A DNA stretch of 62,130 nucleotides, from the NCBI GenBank assembly GCA_012521995.1, contig JAAYLH010000062.1, positions 1-62,130 on the forward strand, written 5' to 3'. Shown here piece by piece: positions 27,226-36,828 of this stretch; the first letter of the stretch is position 1, and each line of letters begins with the position of its first letter. The position numbers and the translations under genes were made by a program. The notes under the pieces were generated by a model. It was given only the letters and a program-made list of their open reading frames with translations, ran no database searches and was not told the DNA's origin. The DNA comes from Bacteroidales bacterium (lineage in GTDB: Bacteria > Bacteroidota > Bacteroidia > Bacteroidales > UBA7960).

Positions 27226-27618
27226 ATGGCTTTGAAATATCTGTTACCGGCCCTGGGATGGGCGCTGATGATCCTGCTGGCCATCAGTCTGCCTCCTAAC
27301 AATATTCCCAAAACAGGGCTGTTCAACATACCCCATTTTGACAAACTGGTGCATTTCGCCCTTTTTGCCGTATGGGGTTTGTTGCTTTCAGCAGGCTTCA
27401 GCAAACAAAAAAAGGGTAGCCTGTTTAAGCAACACCCGGCTATGATGGCCATTACAGCAGGCATTATCTATGCAATCCTGACCGAACTATTCCAGCATTT
27501 CTTCCTTAGCGGACGCCAGGGAAGCTTTTTTGATGTGCTTGCCGACCTGTTTGGAACAGTTTTTGGTGCTTTTGTATTGCAGTGGATTATGAGGAAGCCT
27601 TCAAAATTTTTTATTTGA
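27226..27618 (+). CDS. VanZ-family membrane protein
   Basis: A 130-residue protein with four hydrophobic segments and the VanZ-family motifs FDKLVHFALFAVWGLL (after the first helix) and ILTELFQHFFLSGRQGSFFDVLADLFGTVFGA, including the conserved acidic and Gly residues. VanZ-like proteins are widespread and mostly uncharacterised; the link to teicoplanin resistance applies only to the enterococcal protein. It follows gcvH by 34 bases, probably in one transcript. Confidence 0.87.
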   Translation: MALKYLLPALGWALMILLAISLPPNNIPKTGLFNIPHFDKLVHFALFAVWGLLLSAGFSKQKKGSLFKQHPAMMAITAGIIYAILTELFQHFFLSGRQGSFFDVLADLFGTVFGAFVLQWIMRKPSKFFI

Positions 27619-27732
27619 ATAGGGAATTTTGAAAGCGCCGAAAGTATTTTCAAATTATTTGTATATTAGCAGTCGCTTTTGAAAAAGAAAAAAACACCTT
27701 CACAGGCGCCTGCCAAAAACCAAGGAGCACAT

Positions 27733-28413
27733 ATGGAAGCAAAAAAATCACCGAAAGCAGACCTCGAAAACAAAAAGCGTATTTTTCTCCAGATTGGTCT
27801 GGCAATAGCGCTTTTGGGAGTTCTGGCCGCTTTCGAATGGAAAACCTACGAAAGGCAAGTGTACGACTTAGGTACACTTGAAATGGACTTTATTGAGGAG
27901 GAGGATATTCCGATCACCCGTCAGGAGACCCCTCCCCCGCCTCCCCCGCCGGAAGCCTCCACCGAGCTGGTCATCGTTGATGACGACGTGGAGATCGAAG
28001 ACGAATTCATGGTGGACGTTGAAGCCACCGTTATGACTGAAGTGAAGGAATTTACCCCTGTAGTGGTGGTTCAGGAAGAAGAAGAGATCTCAGAAGAAGT
28101 GATCTTTACCGTTGTAGAAGACCAGCCCAGCTATCCCGGGGGTGAAGAAGCCCGTATCCGTTATCTCCAGGAGAACCTGCGTTATCCCCAGATGGCCCGT
28201 GAGGCAGGAATTCAGGGAACCGTATTCGTAACCTTCGTGGTTGAACGCGATGGCTCGGTTACTGACGTGCGCGTTCTGCGTGGAATCGGTGGTGGCTGCG
28301 ACGAAGAAGCTGTCCGGGTAGTACAAAACATGCCCCGTTGGAACCCCGGTCGCCAGAGAGGCCAACCGGTTAGGGTACAGTTTAACATGCCCATTCGTTT
28401 CGTATTGAACTAA
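27733..28413 (+). CDS. energy transducer TonB
   Basis: A 226-residue TonB that passes proton-motive energy to outer-membrane receptors. There is a cytoplasmic N-terminus rich in Lys, one membrane helix (residues about 16-34, IFLQIGLAIALLGVLAAFEW), a Pro run (seven Pro) and an acidic periplasmic linker. The C-terminal TonB domain has PSYPGGEEARIRYLQENLRYP, QGTVFVTFVVERDGSV and NMPRWNPGRQRGQPVRV. The ATG at 27733 has a Shine-Dalgarno AAGGAG 6 bases upstream, unusual for this genome, which decides the start over a TTG at 27679. A strong terminator follows. Confidence 0.93.
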   Translation: MEAKKSPKADLENKKRIFLQIGLAIALLGVLAAFEWKTYERQVYDLGTLEMDFIEEEDIPITRQETPPPPPPPEASTELVIVDDDVEIEDEFMVDVEATVMTEVKEFTPVVVVQEEEEISEEVIFTVVEDQPSYPGGEEARIRYLQENLRYPQMAREAGIQGTVFVTFVVERDGSVTDVRVLRGIGGGCDEEAVRVVQNMPRWNPGRQRGQPVRVQFNMPIRFVLN

Positions 28414-28436
28414 GCGAACGAAGCAAGATCTTTTGG

Positions 28437-28474
28437 GAGACAGCCCCTGCTGCAGGTGGCTGTCTCTTTTTTTT
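28437..28474 (+). terminator. terminator after tonB
   Basis: A 9-bp stem GAGACAGCC/GGCTGTCTC around a 12-base loop, followed by eight T residues. Confidence 0.92.
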
Positions 28475-28556
28475 ATCCCTAGCATCCCGGCCTTGAAGTC
28501 TTGCTTTAAGGTCTTTCTTTTTTATTACCATCGTCCTACCAGGCCCATACCATGCT

Positions 28557-28590
28557 CGTAGTTTATACGGTTTAAACCGTATAAACTACG
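28557..28590. repeat. perfect 34-bp palindrome with 11-bp periodicity
   Basis: Two 17-base arms meet with no spacer; the left arm begins CGTAGTTTATACGG and the right arm is its exact reverse complement. Read in steps of 11 it splits into CGTAGTTTATA, CGGTTTAAACC and GTATAAACTAC. It sits in the convergent gap between tonB and recG, 82 bases past the tonB terminator. Confidence 0.93.
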
Positions 28591-28644
28591 TACTAACCAT
28601 GACCATGGTCAATTACTCAACCCAGCAGAAAACAAGGCTGGCTT

Positions 28645-30750
28645 TTAACTAATGCGGCTCCAGAATAACTTGTCGTGATAGAGGGCCCTGAGGCGCCTGG
28701 CCACCATCTGGTGGGCGGGTTTATCGAGGTGGGGGTCGTTGGACAGCAGATCACGGGCTTTGTCGCGGGCAAACTTCAGGATGGCTTCGTCGCGGGCCAG
28801 GTCGGCCATTTTCAGTTCAAGGATGCCGCTTTGCTGGGTGCCCTGGATGTCGCCGGGGCCCCTAAGCTTCAGATCCATTTCGGCAATCTCAAAACCGTCG
28901 TTAGAGCGCACCATCACCTCGATGCGCTTGCGGGCCTCGTTGCTGAGCTTATGCCCGCTCATCAGGATGCAATAGCTCTGTTCGGCGCCGCGGCCTACCC
29001 TTCCCCTGAGCTGATGAAGCTGCGACAAACCAAATCGCTCAGCGCTTTCTATGATCATCACCGAGGCGTTGGGCACATCGATACCCACTTCTATCACAGT
29101 GGTGGCCACCATGATATGGGTCTGGCCCTTGACAAAGCGCTGCATCTCAAAATCCTTGTCGGCGGGCTTCATTTGCCCGTGAACAATGCTCACGGCATAT
29201 TTGGGGAGTGGAAACTCGCGTGTAATGCTTTCATAGCCGTCCGTAAGGTCTTTCAGGTCAAGGGTTTCCGACTCCTTGATAAGGGGGTAGACGACATAAA
29301 TCTGGCGTCCCTGTTTGATCTGTTCGCGCATGAAGCCAAACACCTTCAGGCGGTGGGAGTCGTATTGGTGGATGGTCTTGATGGGCTTGCGGCCGGGAGG
29401 CAACTCATCGATCACCGACACATCAAGGTCGCCATAGAGTGTCATGGCCAGGGTGCGTGGGATGGGCGTAGCGGTCATCACCAGGATATGGGGTGGTACG
29501 TGACCCTTTGACCAGAGTTTGGCACGCTGGGCCACGCCAAAACGGTGCTGCTCGTCAATCACTACCAGCCCAAGCTTGTCAAACTCCACCACATCCTCAA
29601 TCAAGGCGTGGGTGCCAATGATGATCTGCAGTTCGCCTTGCTTTAAAGCAGTGAGCAATTCGCGGCGCTGTGTCGAGCGGGTTGAGCCCGTAAGCAAGCC
29701 CACCTTAATACCCAGGGGGGCCAGCATATTGGATACCGACTCATAGTGCTGGAATGCCAGGATCTCAGTGGGGGCCATCAGGCAAGCCTGGAATCCATTG
29801 TCGAGGGCCATCAGCATGCTCATCACTGCCACCACGGTCTTGCCGCTGCCGACATCACCCTGGAGCAGGCGGTTCATTTGTTTCCCCGAAAGGGTATCGC
29901 CCCGAATCTCCTTTATAACGCGTTTCTGGGCGCCCGTGAGCTCAAAGGACAGGCACTGATAGAAAAAGCCATTGAAATAATCGCCGATCTGTTTAAAGAT
30001 ATGTCCGCCGCTTTTTTCATCCCTAAGTAATTTATGCCTGAGCAGGTTGAGCTGAATGTAAAACAGCTCCTCGAACTTAAGACGGGCGATGGCCTTTTTC
30101 AAGGCATTGGGGCCGGATGGGAAGTGAATGTCGGACAAGGTGGTCTTGCGGTCGGGAAGCCTGATGGCCTCGAGGAGGTGGGGAGGCAGGGTTTCGTTCA
30201 CGTGGTCGATCACCAGGGGCAGCAGGGTACGCATCAGTTTGCCGATACCCCTTGAATCGAGGCCTTGGGCGCGCAGTTTTTCTGAGGAGTTATACACGGG
30301 CTGCATGGCCGACTCCTGGTTGATGGCCCCCGGGCTAACGGGCTCCACCTCGGGGTGGACAATGTTGAAGCGGCGGTTGAAGAGGCTGGGCTTGCCAAAC
30401 ACAATATATTCAACATTGGGTTTATAGGCATTTTTCAACCATTTGATGCCGTTAAACCAGACCAGCTCGAGGCTTCCTGAATCGTCAGTAAAGGTGGCAG
30501 TCATGCGGGTGGCGCGCTTTTGACCGTGCAGCTCAACGTCTGAGATAAAGCCCCTGAGCTGCACGTAGGGATAATCCTCGAGCACCTCGCTGACCTTGTA
30601 AAAACGGGAGCGATCAACATACCTAAAGGGATAAAACTCGAGCAGGTCGCCAAAGGAAAAGATCCCTGCCTCCTGACGAAGCAGTTCACCGCGCCTGGGG
30701 CCAACGCCTTTAAGATATTCAATAGAGGTTTTTAAGATATCGACACTCAT
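28645..30750 (-). CDS. recG: ATP-dependent DNA helicase RecG
   Basis: A 701-residue RecG, which remodels stalled forks and Holliday junctions. An N-terminal wedge/OB domain (LLEFYPFRYVDRS) is followed by the helicase motifs: Walker A LLQGDVGSGKTVVA, DEQH box VIDEQHRFGVAQR, MTATPIPRTLAM, then VVYPLIKESE, HGQMKPADKD, TTVIEVGIDVPNA and QLRGRVGRG. The ATG giving MSVDILKTSI was chosen; the frame extends six codons further to a GTG. It is a single gene on its strand. Confidence 0.97.
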   Translation of the reverse strand: MSVDILKTSIEYLKGVGPRRGELLRQEAGIFSFGDLLEFYPFRYVDRSRFYKVSEVLEDYPYVQLRGFISDVELHGQKRATRMTATFTDDSGSLELVWFNGIKWLKNAYKPNVEYIVFGKPSLFNRRFNIVHPEVEPVSPGAINQESAMQPVYNSSEKLRAQGLDSRGIGKLMRTLLPLVIDHVNETLPPHLLEAIRLPDRKTTLSDIHFPSGPNALKKAIARLKFEELFYIQLNLLRHKLLRDEKSGGHIFKQIGDYFNGFFYQCLSFELTGAQKRVIKEIRGDTLSGKQMNRLLQGDVGSGKTVVAVMSMLMALDNGFQACLMAPTEILAFQHYESVSNMLAPLGIKVGLLTGSTRSTQRRELLTALKQGELQIIIGTHALIEDVVEFDKLGLVVIDEQHRFGVAQRAKLWSKGHVPPHILVMTATPIPRTLAMTLYGDLDVSVIDELPPGRKPIKTIHQYDSHRLKVFGFMREQIKQGRQIYVVYPLIKESETLDLKDLTDGYESITREFPLPKYAVSIVHGQMKPADKDFEMQRFVKGQTHIMVATTVIEVGIDVPNASVMIIESAERFGLSQLHQLRGRVGRGAEQSYCILMSGHKLSNEARKRIEVMVRSNDGFEIAEMDLKLRGPGDIQGTQQSGILELKMADLARDEAILKFARDKARDLLSNDPHLDKPAHQMVARRLRALYHDKLFWSRIS

Positions 30751-30860
30751 GGGCAGAAGGTCTAGCACGTAAAATTAATAAAACGAGGCGGAGGGGCCAT
30801 CATTCGCCAAAAAAAATCACGCCACATAAATAAGTGTTTGTAATTTTGAAGGAATTTACA

Positions 30861-31826
30861 ATGCAATCCTGTATGAAGATCCTGGTTTTTGGAGCAGGCG
30901 TGATAGGGACCACCTACGCCTGGCAAATGTGGGAAGCAGGCCACGAGGTAATCCTGCTTGTAAGGAAACAGAAGCTGGTAAGATACAGCAATTCGGGCAT
31001 CAACATCAGCAGTACCGATGAAAGGGGCAAGGAAAAGGAATACAAGAAAACAGTATTCCGTCCCAGGGTTGTTGACAGGCTGGATCCCTCTGAACACTAT
31101 GACCTGATCATAGTGGCTGTAAGGAATTACCAGCTAAAGGATGCCGTGCCCTATATTGCCAAATACAGCGGCCAGTCCGACATCCTGTTCCTGGGGCATT
31201 TCTGGCAGGAGAACGAATGGATTGAAAAGACGCTGCCAAAGGGAAGGTATTTTTTCGGGTTCCCCGGGATGGTATTGGGGGCGCAGGCTTTGGAAGGTAT
31301 CAACTGTTATTTCTTTGGCAACAGCAATACCTTTCTTGGCGAGCCAGACGGTAAGGTAAGCCAGCGACTGATAGCGGCCCGAAATCTTATGGAGAAGTCG
31401 GGTTTACAGCCGAGGATCATGCATCCTGTGGAGCCCTGGATCAGGGGTGATTTTGTTTGGCAGGCTGCCACCCTGGGGCCTGTGCTCAAGGCAGGCAGTT
31501 TCCGCTTGTTTGCCGACGACAAGCGCCTGCTGGGGCAGTCGGTGCAGGCCACGCGTGAGGCCATGGCGATAGCGCGCCGCTCGGGCATTAAAGTCAACGG
31601 CATGTTCCCGTTCCGGGTACTTCACCTGCCCCTGTTCATGGTAGTGCCCTTATTAAAGAAATCGTTCAACCCCACCATGCAGGCGGCCCTGGAAGCATGC
31701 CTGAAATACAGCCTCCCCGAGATCAGGGGCCAATACCTGAACCTGCTTGAAATGGGAAGGAAAACCAACGAAAAAATGCTTCACCTGGCCTCCTTTGAGA
31801 AATATTTTTCCAAAGAAGAGAAATAA
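30861..31826 (+). CDS. PanE/ApbA-like ketopantoate reductase family protein
   Basis: A 321-residue NAD(P)-dependent reductase-like protein. The Rossmann motif GAGVIG is at the N-terminus (MKILVFGAGVIGTTYAWQMW), and YDLIIVAVRNYQL and GMVLGAQ follow as in ketopantoate reductase. The C-terminal helical domain is less like true PanE, and the usual catalytic Lys/Glu could not be confidently placed, so pantothenate synthesis is not certain. GAAGGA lies just before the chosen ATG. TAATTTTG at 30841-30848 is a possible -7 box but lacks a TTG partner. Confidence 0.75.
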   Translation: MQSCMKILVFGAGVIGTTYAWQMWEAGHEVILLVRKQKLVRYSNSGINISSTDERGKEKEYKKTVFRPRVVDRLDPSEHYDLIIVAVRNYQLKDAVPYIAKYSGQSDILFLGHFWQENEWIEKTLPKGRYFFGFPGMVLGAQALEGINCYFFGNSNTFLGEPDGKVSQRLIAARNLMEKSGLQPRIMHPVEPWIRGDFVWQAATLGPVLKAGSFRLFADDKRLLGQSVQATREAMAIARRSGIKVNGMFPFRVLHLPLFMVVPLLKKSFNPTMQAALEACLKYSLPEIRGQYLNLLEMGRKTNEKMLHLASFEKYFSKEEK

Positions 31827-31887
31827 TTTTGCCTTCAAAAAGACAAAAAAGGCATTGTATTTGTGGGAATTATAGCATGAAGGAAAT

Positions 31888-31918
31888 TTGACAAATTTTC
31901 CCTAACTTTATATTTTAA
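31888..31918 (+). promoter_or_regulatory. possible promoter of the 31992 beta-barrel gene
   Basis: TTTGACA with TTG at 31888-31890, then a 20-base spacer, then TATTTTAA (six of eight matches to TAnnTTTG). The spacing is right but the -7 box is imperfect. Confidence 0.4.
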
Positions 31919-31991
31919 TTACACTGGATACTACACCCGCTAAAAAACCATCTTTACATTGACCTGTTGAACCATTAAAAACCCATATCAC

Positions 31992-32741
31992 ATGAAACGT
32001 ATTTTAGTCTTTTTTTCCGCCCTGGTTTTGTCATCAGGACTCTTGTTTGCGCAGGACGACCTTGATGATATCCCTGAAGTGTTTATTCCGGGGAGCACAG
32101 GGCGCCTGATGATCGACCTGTTCACCGACATCTGGACCAACACCCCTGATGGGATGGACATCCATTCCATCAACCGCGGAATAAACATAAGCATGATGCA
32201 GGATTTCAAGCTGGGGCAATCGCCATTCAGTGTAGCTGCGGGTTTGGGCATCAGCAGCCATAACCTTTACAGTGACCATTTCTATGAGTATATCGTTGAA
32301 TCATGGTCATCGGCCTGGCCCCAGCCAGGGAGTTTTGATTTCAAGAAAATTCATGAGGATTATGGCGAAATAAAGAAAAATAAGCTTAGCCTGAATTATT
32401 TGAATATCCCCCTTGAATTCCGTTACCGCAACCACAACCTGCCAAAAACCTTACGTATCCACGCAGGTTTACGGCTAGGCTATTTGATCAATGCCCATAC
32501 AAAGACCCACCTTAAAAATGAAGATGGGTTTATGGGCTCAGATACGTATACCCATATGAAATTCAAGGAACACAAACTGGGCAACCTGGAGAAGATCCAG
32601 GTAGGAATTACAGGAAGGATCGGTTACGGGCGCCTGAGTTTGTTTGGATTCTTTCCCCTGACGCAAATTTTCAAGGACAATTATCCTGCCGAGCTGGGAA
32701 TGAAGCCTGTTTCGGCAGGCCTCAGCTTCATCATATACTAG
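31992..32741 (+). CDS. outer-membrane beta-barrel protein
   Basis: A 249-residue protein with a clear signal peptide (MKRILVFFSALVLSSGLLFA, then QDD). The mature part has alternating strands such as FSVAAGLGISSHNLY, LNYLNIPLEFRYR, RIHAGLRLGYLI and VGITGRIGYGRLSLFGFFPL, ending in AGLSFIIY with a C-terminal aromatic. This is the general Bacteroidota outer-membrane-barrel type; substrate unknown. Its stop shares CTAG with the stop of the convergent PAP2-like gene. Confidence 0.8.
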   Translation: MKRILVFFSALVLSSGLLFAQDDLDDIPEVFIPGSTGRLMIDLFTDIWTNTPDGMDIHSINRGINISMMQDFKLGQSPFSVAAGLGISSHNLYSDHFYEYIVESWSSAWPQPGSFDFKKIHEDYGEIKKNKLSLNYLNIPLEFRYRNHNLPKTLRIHAGLRLGYLINAHTKTHLKNEDGFMGSDTYTHMKFKEHKLGNLEKIQVGITGRIGYGRLSLFGFFPLTQIFKDNYPAELGMKPVSAGLSFIIY

Positions 32742-33361
32742 GACCTGAGGTAGAGAAACAAGAGCAGCATTACGCCAATGCCCATAATATATCCTGCAAA
32801 CACCTGGGACAGGTTATGGGCATTTAGCTTTACCCTTGCCGTGCCCAGCAATCCCGAAGCGAAGAAGGCAGCGATGATAAGCCCGTCGAGGTTAAGCTGA
32901 AGCAGCAGGGCCAGGCTGATCAGAAAACCGGTGAGCCCCCCCATGGAGACCATGTGGATGCTTATCTTCCAGCGGTAAGTGATGATGAGGGTGAGCAAAA
33001 TGAGGATCGTGGCTCCGATCAGATAAAAATACAACAGCGAAGGCAGGGCGATCCTGCGCAGAAGGTAATAGGTTATAAAGAAATAAACCGCCGAGAGCAT
33101 GAGCGGAATCATGCGTTCGCTGCGTTCATCGAGCAAAACATCCCTGATCATTCCAGTCCTTTTCAGCAGGAGTATGGACAGCGTGGGAGCAATGGCCGAA
33201 TTAATGAAAACAATCAGCAGGATCACACGCTTTGCTTGAGGCCCCAGGCTGTAGGACAAATAGGTGTTGAGCTGAAAGAGGATGATTACGCCCAGGGTGG
33301 GGATAAGCAGGGGGTGAAGAACAACGGAAAGGAAACGGGCAAAACGGGTCTCGAGGTTCAT
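32738..33361 (-). CDS. PAP2-like integral membrane protein
   Basis: A 207-residue protein with six or so membrane segments. The C-terminal part (SIHMVSMGGLTGF, then ARVKLNAHNLSQVFAGYIMG) resembles the reduced Arg/His motifs of the PAP2 (type 2 phosphatidic acid phosphatase) superfamily, in which one His is the nucleophile and another the acid. The match is partial, so enzymatic activity is uncertain. Its ATG overlaps the stop of rpoN by one base (TGATG), so it is translated in an rpoN operon. Confidence 0.7.
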   Translation of the reverse strand: MNLETRFARFLSVVLHPLLIPTLGVIILFQLNTYLSYSLGPQAKRVILLIVFINSAIAPTLSILLLKRTGMIRDVLLDERSERMIPLMLSAVYFFITYYLLRRIALPSLLYFYLIGATILILLTLIITYRWKISIHMVSMGGLTGFLISLALLLQLNLDGLIIAAFFASGLLGTARVKLNAHNLSQVFAGYIMGIGVMLLLFLYLRS

Positions 33362-34854
33362 CAGTTCAATTCCTTTCGCAATCTTGCCACGGGGATGTCG
33401 AGCTGCTCGCGATATTTTGCAACGGTACGGCGGGCGATGTTGTATCCCCTGTCCTTTAAGATGGCAGCCAGCTCTTCATCGGTCACAGGCTTGGTTTTGT
33501 CCTCGTCATCCACACAATCCTGAAGGATTTTCTTGACCTCGCGGGTGGATACCTCCTCACCCGATTCGGTTTGGAGGGATTCGGAGAAAAATGTTTTCAG
33601 CAGGAAAGTGCCATAGGGGGTCTGTACATATTTGCTGTTGGCGACTCTTGAAATTGTAGAGATGTCGAGTTTTACAATATCGGCAATGTCCTTGAGGATC
33701 ATGGGGCGCAGAGCGGTCTCATCGCCAGTAAGGAAATATTCCTTCTGGTATTTGAGGATGGCTTCCATGGTTACCAGCAGGGTATTCTGACGTTGCCGGA
33801 TGGCATCGATGAACCATTTGGCGCTGTCGAGCTTTTGCTTGACAAACATCAGGGCTTCCTTCTGCCTGGCATCGACCTTTCCCTTGGCTTCAGCCATGGT
33901 TTCGATCATTTCAGAATAGGTGCGGCTGATGCGCAGGTCGGGGGCGTTGCGTGAATTCAGCGAAAGCTCAATTTCCCCGTCACTGACCATCACAAAGAAA
34001 TCGGGCACAATGTACTGGGATGTTTTTCCTGAATCGCTCAGGGAGTTTCCCGGCTTGGGGTTGAGCTTGAGGATCTCATCAATGGCTTCCCTGAGCTCAT
34101 CATCGCTGAAGTTATGTTTCTTCTGAATCTTATCGAAATGTTTTTTTGTAAAATCATTGAAGTTTTTCTCGAGCAGCAGGGTGGCATTGGCAATTGCAGG
34201 TGTTTTGGGCGTTTTACGGCGGATTTGCAACAAGAGGCATTCCTGCAAGTCGCGGGCGCCCACTCCAGGGGGGTCGAATTCCTGGATAACCCTGAGCAGG
34301 CCCAAGACTTCCTTAAAGCTGCTCTGGATATTCTGGTTAAAGGCCAGGTCGTCAATCAGGGAATGGATGTCTCGCTGGAGGTAACCTGAATCGTCAATAT
34401 TGCCAAGGATGTGGGTGGCAATGAGCAGCTCCCTTTCGTTGAGTTTACGCAGGCCCAATTGTGATTGGAGAAATTCCTGGAAGCTAAACCCTGACACAAA
34501 GGGGACCTCCTTGCGTTCATCGTCGGCGCTTGTATTTTGGGCATTCAGGCGATAGGCAGGGATCTCGTCGTCGTCGATATAGTCGCTCAGGTCAAATTCA
34601 TCATCCTGGTTGCGTTCGGGTTCCTCGGGCTCCACTTCATTGCCTGCCTCATCGTAGGTCTCCTCGAAATCGTCGTATTGATCTTCCACCTCCTCAGCAT
34701 CATCACGGCCTTCTTCAAGGGCAGGATTCTCTTCTAATTCCTGCTTGATACGCTGCTCGAGCATAATGGTAGGCACCTGCAAAAGCTTCATAAGCTGAAT
34801 CTGTTGGGGAGACAGCTTTTGCAGTAGCTTTTGTTGAAGTCTTTGTTTAAGCAT
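33361..34854 (-). CDS. rpoN: RNA polymerase sigma-54 factor
   Basis: A 497-residue sigma-54. The N-terminal activator-interaction region is Gln/Leu-rich (MLKQRLQQKLLQKLSPQQIQ), then comes an acidic linker (residues about 45-85), the core-binding domain with PGVGARDLQECLLLQI, and the DNA-binding domain ending in the RpoN box (ARRTVAKYREQLDIP). It directs transcription from -24/-12 promoters with enhancer-binding ATPases. A candidate target promoter lies in this window at 19037-19053. No activator gene is adjacent. Confidence 0.96.
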   Translation of the reverse strand: MLKQRLQQKLLQKLSPQQIQLMKLLQVPTIMLEQRIKQELEENPALEEGRDDAEEVEDQYDDFEETYDEAGNEVEPEEPERNQDDEFDLSDYIDDDEIPAYRLNAQNTSADDERKEVPFVSGFSFQEFLQSQLGLRKLNERELLIATHILGNIDDSGYLQRDIHSLIDDLAFNQNIQSSFKEVLGLLRVIQEFDPPGVGARDLQECLLLQIRRKTPKTPAIANATLLLEKNFNDFTKKHFDKIQKKHNFSDDELREAIDEILKLNPKPGNSLSDSGKTSQYIVPDFFVMVSDGEIELSLNSRNAPDLRISRTYSEMIETMAEAKGKVDARQKEALMFVKQKLDSAKWFIDAIRQRQNTLLVTMEAILKYQKEYFLTGDETALRPMILKDIADIVKLDISTISRVANSKYVQTPYGTFLLKTFFSESLQTESGEEVSTREVKKILQDCVDDEDKTKPVTDEELAAILKDRGYNIARRTVAKYREQLDIPVARLRKELN

Positions 34855-34965
34855 GGAACAGCATCATTGGTATTACTGCCAAAACGTGGGCAGGAGTATT
34901 ATCAGGAACTATGCAATAACGTAAACCAAATTATAAAAATTTTCCATTACTGCCCTTACCCGGCA

Positions 34966-36375
34966 TTAAAATTCTGCATTTTGGGGTGTCCTTGGGAAGG
35001 GAATCACGTCGCGTATGTTGCCCATACCTGTAACAAACAGCATGAGTCTTTCGAAGCCCAGTCCGAAACCGCTGTGTGGGGCGCTGCCAAACTTACGGGT
35101 TTCGAGGTACCACCACACATCTTTTTCGTGGATGCCCATCTCCTTGATTTTCCCAAACAATTTATCATAGCTTTCCTCACGCTGAGAGCCGCCGATGATC
35201 TCACCGATTTTTGGGAAAAGCACGTCCATAGCGCGGACAGTCTTGCCATCCTCGTTAAGTTTCATATAAAAGGCCTTGATCTCTTTGGGATAGTCGGTGA
35301 GAATCACAGGCTTCCTGAAGTGCTTCTCAACGAGGTAGCGTTCGTGCTCGGCCTGCAGGTCAACGCCCCAGCTAACGGGAAACTCAAAGCTCTGTTTTGA
35401 GGCCATCAGGATCTCTATGGCTTCGGTATAGGAGAGGCGCTCAAAGGTGTTGCTGGTCACGAAGCGGAGTCTTTCGATCAGCTCGCTGTCATACATTTTC
35501 TGCAGAAACTCCAGGTCGTCGGGACAGTTTTCGAGCAGGTAACGGATGAGGTATTTGAGGAAGTCCTCAGCCAGGTCCATATTATCTTTGATGTCGTAAA
35601 AGGCCATTTCAGGCTCAATCATCCAGAATTCGGCCAGGTGCCGGGTGGTATTGGAGTTTTCGGCCCTGAAGGTAGGTCCGAAGGTATAGATATTCGACAG
35701 GGCAAGAGCGCCGAGTTCGCCTTCCAGTTGTCCCGAGACAGTCAAATTGGTTTCCTTGCCAAAGAAATCCTCGCTGAAGTCCACCTTGCCCTCTTCGGTA
35801 CGGGGGATGTTATCCAGGTCGAGGGTAGTCACTCTGAACATAGCCCCGGCCCCTTCGGCATCCGACCCGGTTATGATAGGGGTGTGCAGATAAAAAAAGC
35901 CGTGGTCGTTGAAATATTTGTGGATGGCAAAGGCCAGGGCGTGGCGGAGGCGGAAAATGGCGCCAAAGGTATTGGTGCGTGGCCTCAGGTGGGCTATTTC
36001 ACGCAAAAATTCGAGGGTATGCCCCTTCTTCTGCAAGGGGTATTTCTCAGGGTCAGCGCCCCCATACAATTCGATTTCGCGGGCGATGATCTCAAGCGAT
36101 TGACCTTGCCCCTTGGATTCCACCAACTTTCCATTGACCGAGATACAAGCACCCGTAGTGATATGCTTTAATAGCTCCTCATTTTTGAAGTCAGCAACCT
36201 CAACAACCACCTGGATATTATGAATGATGGAACCATCGTTGAGCGCAATGAAGTGGACATTTTTGTTGCCGCGGCGGGTCCTTACCCAGCCCTTGACATT
36301 CACTTCCTGCTCAATCATATGATTCGCATTTCCTTTCAGCAGGTCAAAAACCCTTTGTCTTTTCAGTCCTTCCAT
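34966..36375 (-). CDS. asnS: asparaginyl-tRNA synthetase
   Basis: A 469-residue class II synthetase that charges tRNA-Asn. An N-terminal OB-fold anticodon-binding domain ([23 protein letters not shown]) is followed by the catalytic core: motif 2 around [26 protein letters not shown], and motif 3 [29 protein letters not shown] is the Asn-specific stretch. I chose the ATG at 36375 over a TTG two codons upstream. TAATTTTG on the minus strand at 36428-36421 may be its -7 box. Confidence 0.96.
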   Translation of the reverse strand: MEGLKRQRVFDLLKGNANHMIEQEVNVKGWVRTRRGNKNVHFIALNDGSIIHNIQVVVEVADFKNEELLKHITTGACISVNGKLVESKGQGQSLEIIAREIELYGGADPEKYPLQKKGHTLEFLREIAHLRPRTNTFGAIFRLRHALAFAIHKYFNDHGFFYLHTPIITGSDAEGAGAMFRVTTLDLDNIPRTEEGKVDFSEDFFGKETNLTVSGQLEGELGALALSNIYTFGPTFRAENSNTTRHLAEFWMIEPEMAFYDIKDNMDLAEDFLKYLIRYLLENCPDDLEFLQKMYDSELIERLRFVTSNTFERLSYTEAIEILMASKQSFEFPVSWGVDLQAEHERYLVEKHFRKPVILTDYPKEIKAFYMKLNEDGKTVRAMDVLFPKIGEIIGGSQREESYDKLFGKIKEMGIHEKDVWWYLETRKFGSAPHSGFGLGFERLMLFVTGMGNIRDVIPFPRTPQNAEF

Positions 36376-36828
36376 TTTCAATTTTAAATTTTCCCCTTTT
36401 AAAAGGGTCTATTAGGAATACAAAATTAACACAATTTTGGTATCGGGGCATCGGTGTTCTCAGCCATATTCTTCAGAAGCAAATGAATTGAAATACAGCA
36501 GTCTGGAATTAATTTTTAAACCAGGTAAGGAACCATTACGCAGCCCAATCCGCTGTATGAGTTCTTATCCCCTGCAGGAATATTAAAAAAACGACCTGAG
36601 GTTTTTAATCATCAGGGCAAAGAAGCATTTCAGGCTTATTGATGACAAAAAAATCATCGAAGCCTGATCCGAAGGATATAGCCTTCCGACGGCATGGGAT
36701 TCATGTGAATTAACCCGTTCTTTTTAAAAAGATTGATAACTAAAAGGTTGATTATTTCTTTTTGAGACAGAAAAAGCCTGTAATGCGCTGTCTTTTTTAT
36801 ATTTTCGTAAAACAAAAACCGCATTGTC
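36376..36828. other. divergent gene-free stretch of 453 bases
   Basis: It separates asnS from the cyanophycinase gene. It holds a possible asnS -7 box (36421-36428), a hairpin with an 8-bp outer stem (36630-36637 with 36660-36667) and a 5-bp inner stem around an A-rich loop, and an AGACAG/CTGTCT stem with a T-run (36765-36798) shortly before the cyanophycinase start. No coding frame looks real. Confidence 0.55.
36765..36798 (+). terminator. terminator-like hairpin in the cyanophycinase leader
   Basis: AGACAG (36765-36770) pairs with CTGTCT (36788-36793), followed by a run of T. The loop is 17 bases, long for a good terminator. It lies about 30 bases before the ATG, so it could be an attenuator or just a leftover terminator. 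Confidence 0.35.

Noticed and set aside
36630-36667. Terminator upstream of the cyanophycinase
   Set aside because: The hairpin has a bulge and an A-rich loop, with no T-run on either side; it ends no gene.
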